From NCBI GenBank assembly GCA_015520875.1, contig WAPD01000004.1, positions 1-6,528 of the forward strand: a stretch of DNA of 6,528 nt, read 5' to 3'. This stretch comes from Microcaldota archaeon (lineage in GTDB: Archaea > Micrarchaeota > Micrarchaeia > Anstonellales > J096). Both the position numbers and the translations under genes were made by a program. Shown piece by piece: positions 5,686-6,528 of the stretch (position 1 is its first letter; each line of letters starts with the position of its first letter). The notes under the pieces were generated by a model. It was given only the letters and a program-made list of their open reading frames with translations, had not been told where the DNA came from and made no database searches.

Positions 5686-6528
5686 TTCCATACCCCTTTT
5701 ATCTTATATCCACAATACATACACTTTCCATCTTTTAAACCTTTTACCTCTACTCTATACCAGTGTCTTTCTATTAAAGTTTTCCCGCACTTCGGGCATA
5801 TTGTATTTTGATATGGAGAATCCACATTTCCCACATAAACATATTTCATGCCTTCTTCCAATGCTATCTCCCTGAGCTTTTCCAATGTTTCCCTTTTTGT
5901 GGGTGGCAGATGGGTTAATTTAAAATCAGGATGGAACGCCGTTAGATGCCAGGGCATTTCCGGATCTATTGATTTTAAAAACTGGGCAGCTTCTCTAATC
6001 TCTTCAGGACTATCGTTTAATGTTGGAATTATTAAAGTGGTAACCTCAACCCAATAACCTTGCTTCTTGGCTGTTTTTATAGAATGCAAAACAGGCTCTA
6101 AGCTTGCTTTAACATATTTCTTATAGAATTCTTCATTGAATGCCTTCAAATCTATGTTAACAGCATCTAAGAATTTAGAAAGCTCTCCTGTCCATGTTTC
6201 TTCTGTCTCATAACCAGAGCTTACAAACACATTCTTAAGACCTTTTTCCCTTGCCTTTATGCCAATATCTCTTGCATATTCCACCCATATGATAGGCTCG
6301 TTATAAGTATATGCAATGCTTTTAGAACCATGTAATAAAGCCATATCTACTGCTTTTTCAGGCGGTAAATTATAATAGAAACTTGTATCCAATTTTAATC
6401 TATAAGCTTGCGATAATTCCCAGTTTTGGCAGAACTCACAAAAAAAGTTACATCCATAAGTTCCAATGGAGAAGGCACTTGTCCCTGGTAAAAAATGAAA
6501 TAGAGGCTTTTTCTCTATAGGATCAACA
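5682..6528 (-). CDS. amrS: AmmeMemoRadiSam system radical SAM enzyme, 5' end outside the window
   Basis: Radical SAM enzyme related to pyruvate formate-lyase activating enzymes. The frame is open to the window edge, giving 281 residues; about 50-60 N-terminal residues are probably missing. In fragment numbering (first full codon at 6527), DPIEKKPLFHFLPGT (2-16) leads into the CxxxCxxC cluster GCNFFCEFCQNWE, with C26, C30 and C33 (bases 6452-6429) binding the [4Fe-4S] cluster that cleaves S-adenosylmethionine. A SAM-binding barrel follows, including YTYNEPIIW, FVSSGY and the NIDLKAF segment. The C-terminus carries a zinc-ribbon-like pair, CPKC (244-247) and CMYC (269-272), and ends in GVWK, as in this family. 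A TTG at 6392 could be mistaken for the start, but it would remove the iron-sulfur motif. The stop overlaps the MEMO-family start. Target of the radical chemistry is unknown. Confidence 0.95.
   Translation of the reverse strand, partial: VDPIEKKPLFHFLPGTSAFSIGTYGCNFFCEFCQNWELSQAYRLKLDTSFYYNLPPEKAVDMALLHGSKSIAYTYNEPIIWVEYARDIGIKAREKGLKNVFVSSGYETEETWTGELSKFLDAVNIDLKAFNEEFYKKYVKASLEPVLHSIKTAKKQGYWVEVTTLIIPTLNDSPEEIREAAQFLKSIDPEMPWHLTAFHPDFKLTHLPPTKRETLEKLREIALEEGMKYVYVGNVDSPYQNTICPKCGKTLIERHWYRVEVKGLKDGKCMYCGYKIKGVWK
5692..5697 (-). promoter_or_regulatory. Shine-Dalgarno-like site that decides the MEMO-family start
   Basis: AGGGGT on the - strand, inside the last codons of the radical SAM gene, six bases before the ATG at 5685 and directly abutting the alternative ATG at 5691. 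The spacing supports 5685, which also gives the 4-base ATGA overlap. Confidence 0.4.

Noticed and set aside
4927..5691. MEMO-family start at 5691
   Set aside because: The AGGGGT site abuts this ATG with no spacing, while 5685 has six-base spacing and an ATGA overlap; the two-residue difference remains unproven.
5682..6392. Radical SAM gene starting at TTG 6392 as a complete protein
   Set aside because: The same frame continues upstream to the window edge and contains the CxxxCxxC motif and the conserved DPIEKKP segment, so the gene is 5' truncated by the window.
1..6528. CRISPR arrays, tRNA/rRNA genes, insertion sequences or long repeats
   Set aside because: The window is almost fully coding; no repeated units, tRNA-like cloverleaf segments, transposase motifs or inverted-repeat ends were seen by eye.

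Overview
The window comes from an AT-rich archaeal chromosome. The evidence is a replication factor C small subunit, EF-1 alpha followed directly by an archaeal-type ribosomal protein uS10, TATA-box promoters placed as in archaea, one apparently leaderless gene, and Shine-Dalgarno sites of the AGGTGA type. The compact layout, with ATGA overlaps and almost no intergenic DNA, would suit a small-genome lineage (possibly DPANN), but the sequence alone does not settle the phylum.

Left end, + strand: the last 28 codons of an unidentified gene, a 32-base gap holding a TATA box, then the clamp-loader gene rfcS (121-1074), probably translated from a leaderless mRNA. Everything to the right is on the - strand.

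Middle, - strand (read right to left, 3824 to 1010): EF-1 alpha, uS10, an HD-domain nucleotidase-like protein, inorganic pyrophosphatase and a tiny two-helix membrane protein. EF-1 alpha and uS10 are one base apart, and each of the next three junctions is a 4-base ATGA overlap, so the five genes look like one translationally coupled operon with its own TATA box and Shine-Dalgarno site just upstream of EF-1 alpha. The last gene runs tail-to-tail into the end of rfcS, overlapping it by 65 bases.

Right end, - strand (window edge to 3872): radical SAM enzyme (AmrS, 5' end cut off by the window), MEMO/LigB-like protein (AmrB), AMMECR1 protein (AmrA) and a small kinase-like protein, all overlapping. 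The first three form the AmmeMemoRadiSam set, a widely conserved trio whose biochemical function I do not know to be established. The kinase fold protein is an extra fourth member that has the catalytic residues but no glycine-rich loop. This cluster is the best candidate for an incompletely described system here.

Other points of note: EF-1 alpha has SKMD in place of the nearly universal NKxD guanine-recognition motif; RFC has SRV in place of the usual SRC; and dNMP/pyrophosphate housekeeping genes are wired into a translation-factor operon. No tRNA, rRNA, CRISPR, insertion sequence or notable repeat was seen, and no gene-free stretch exceeds 50 bases.
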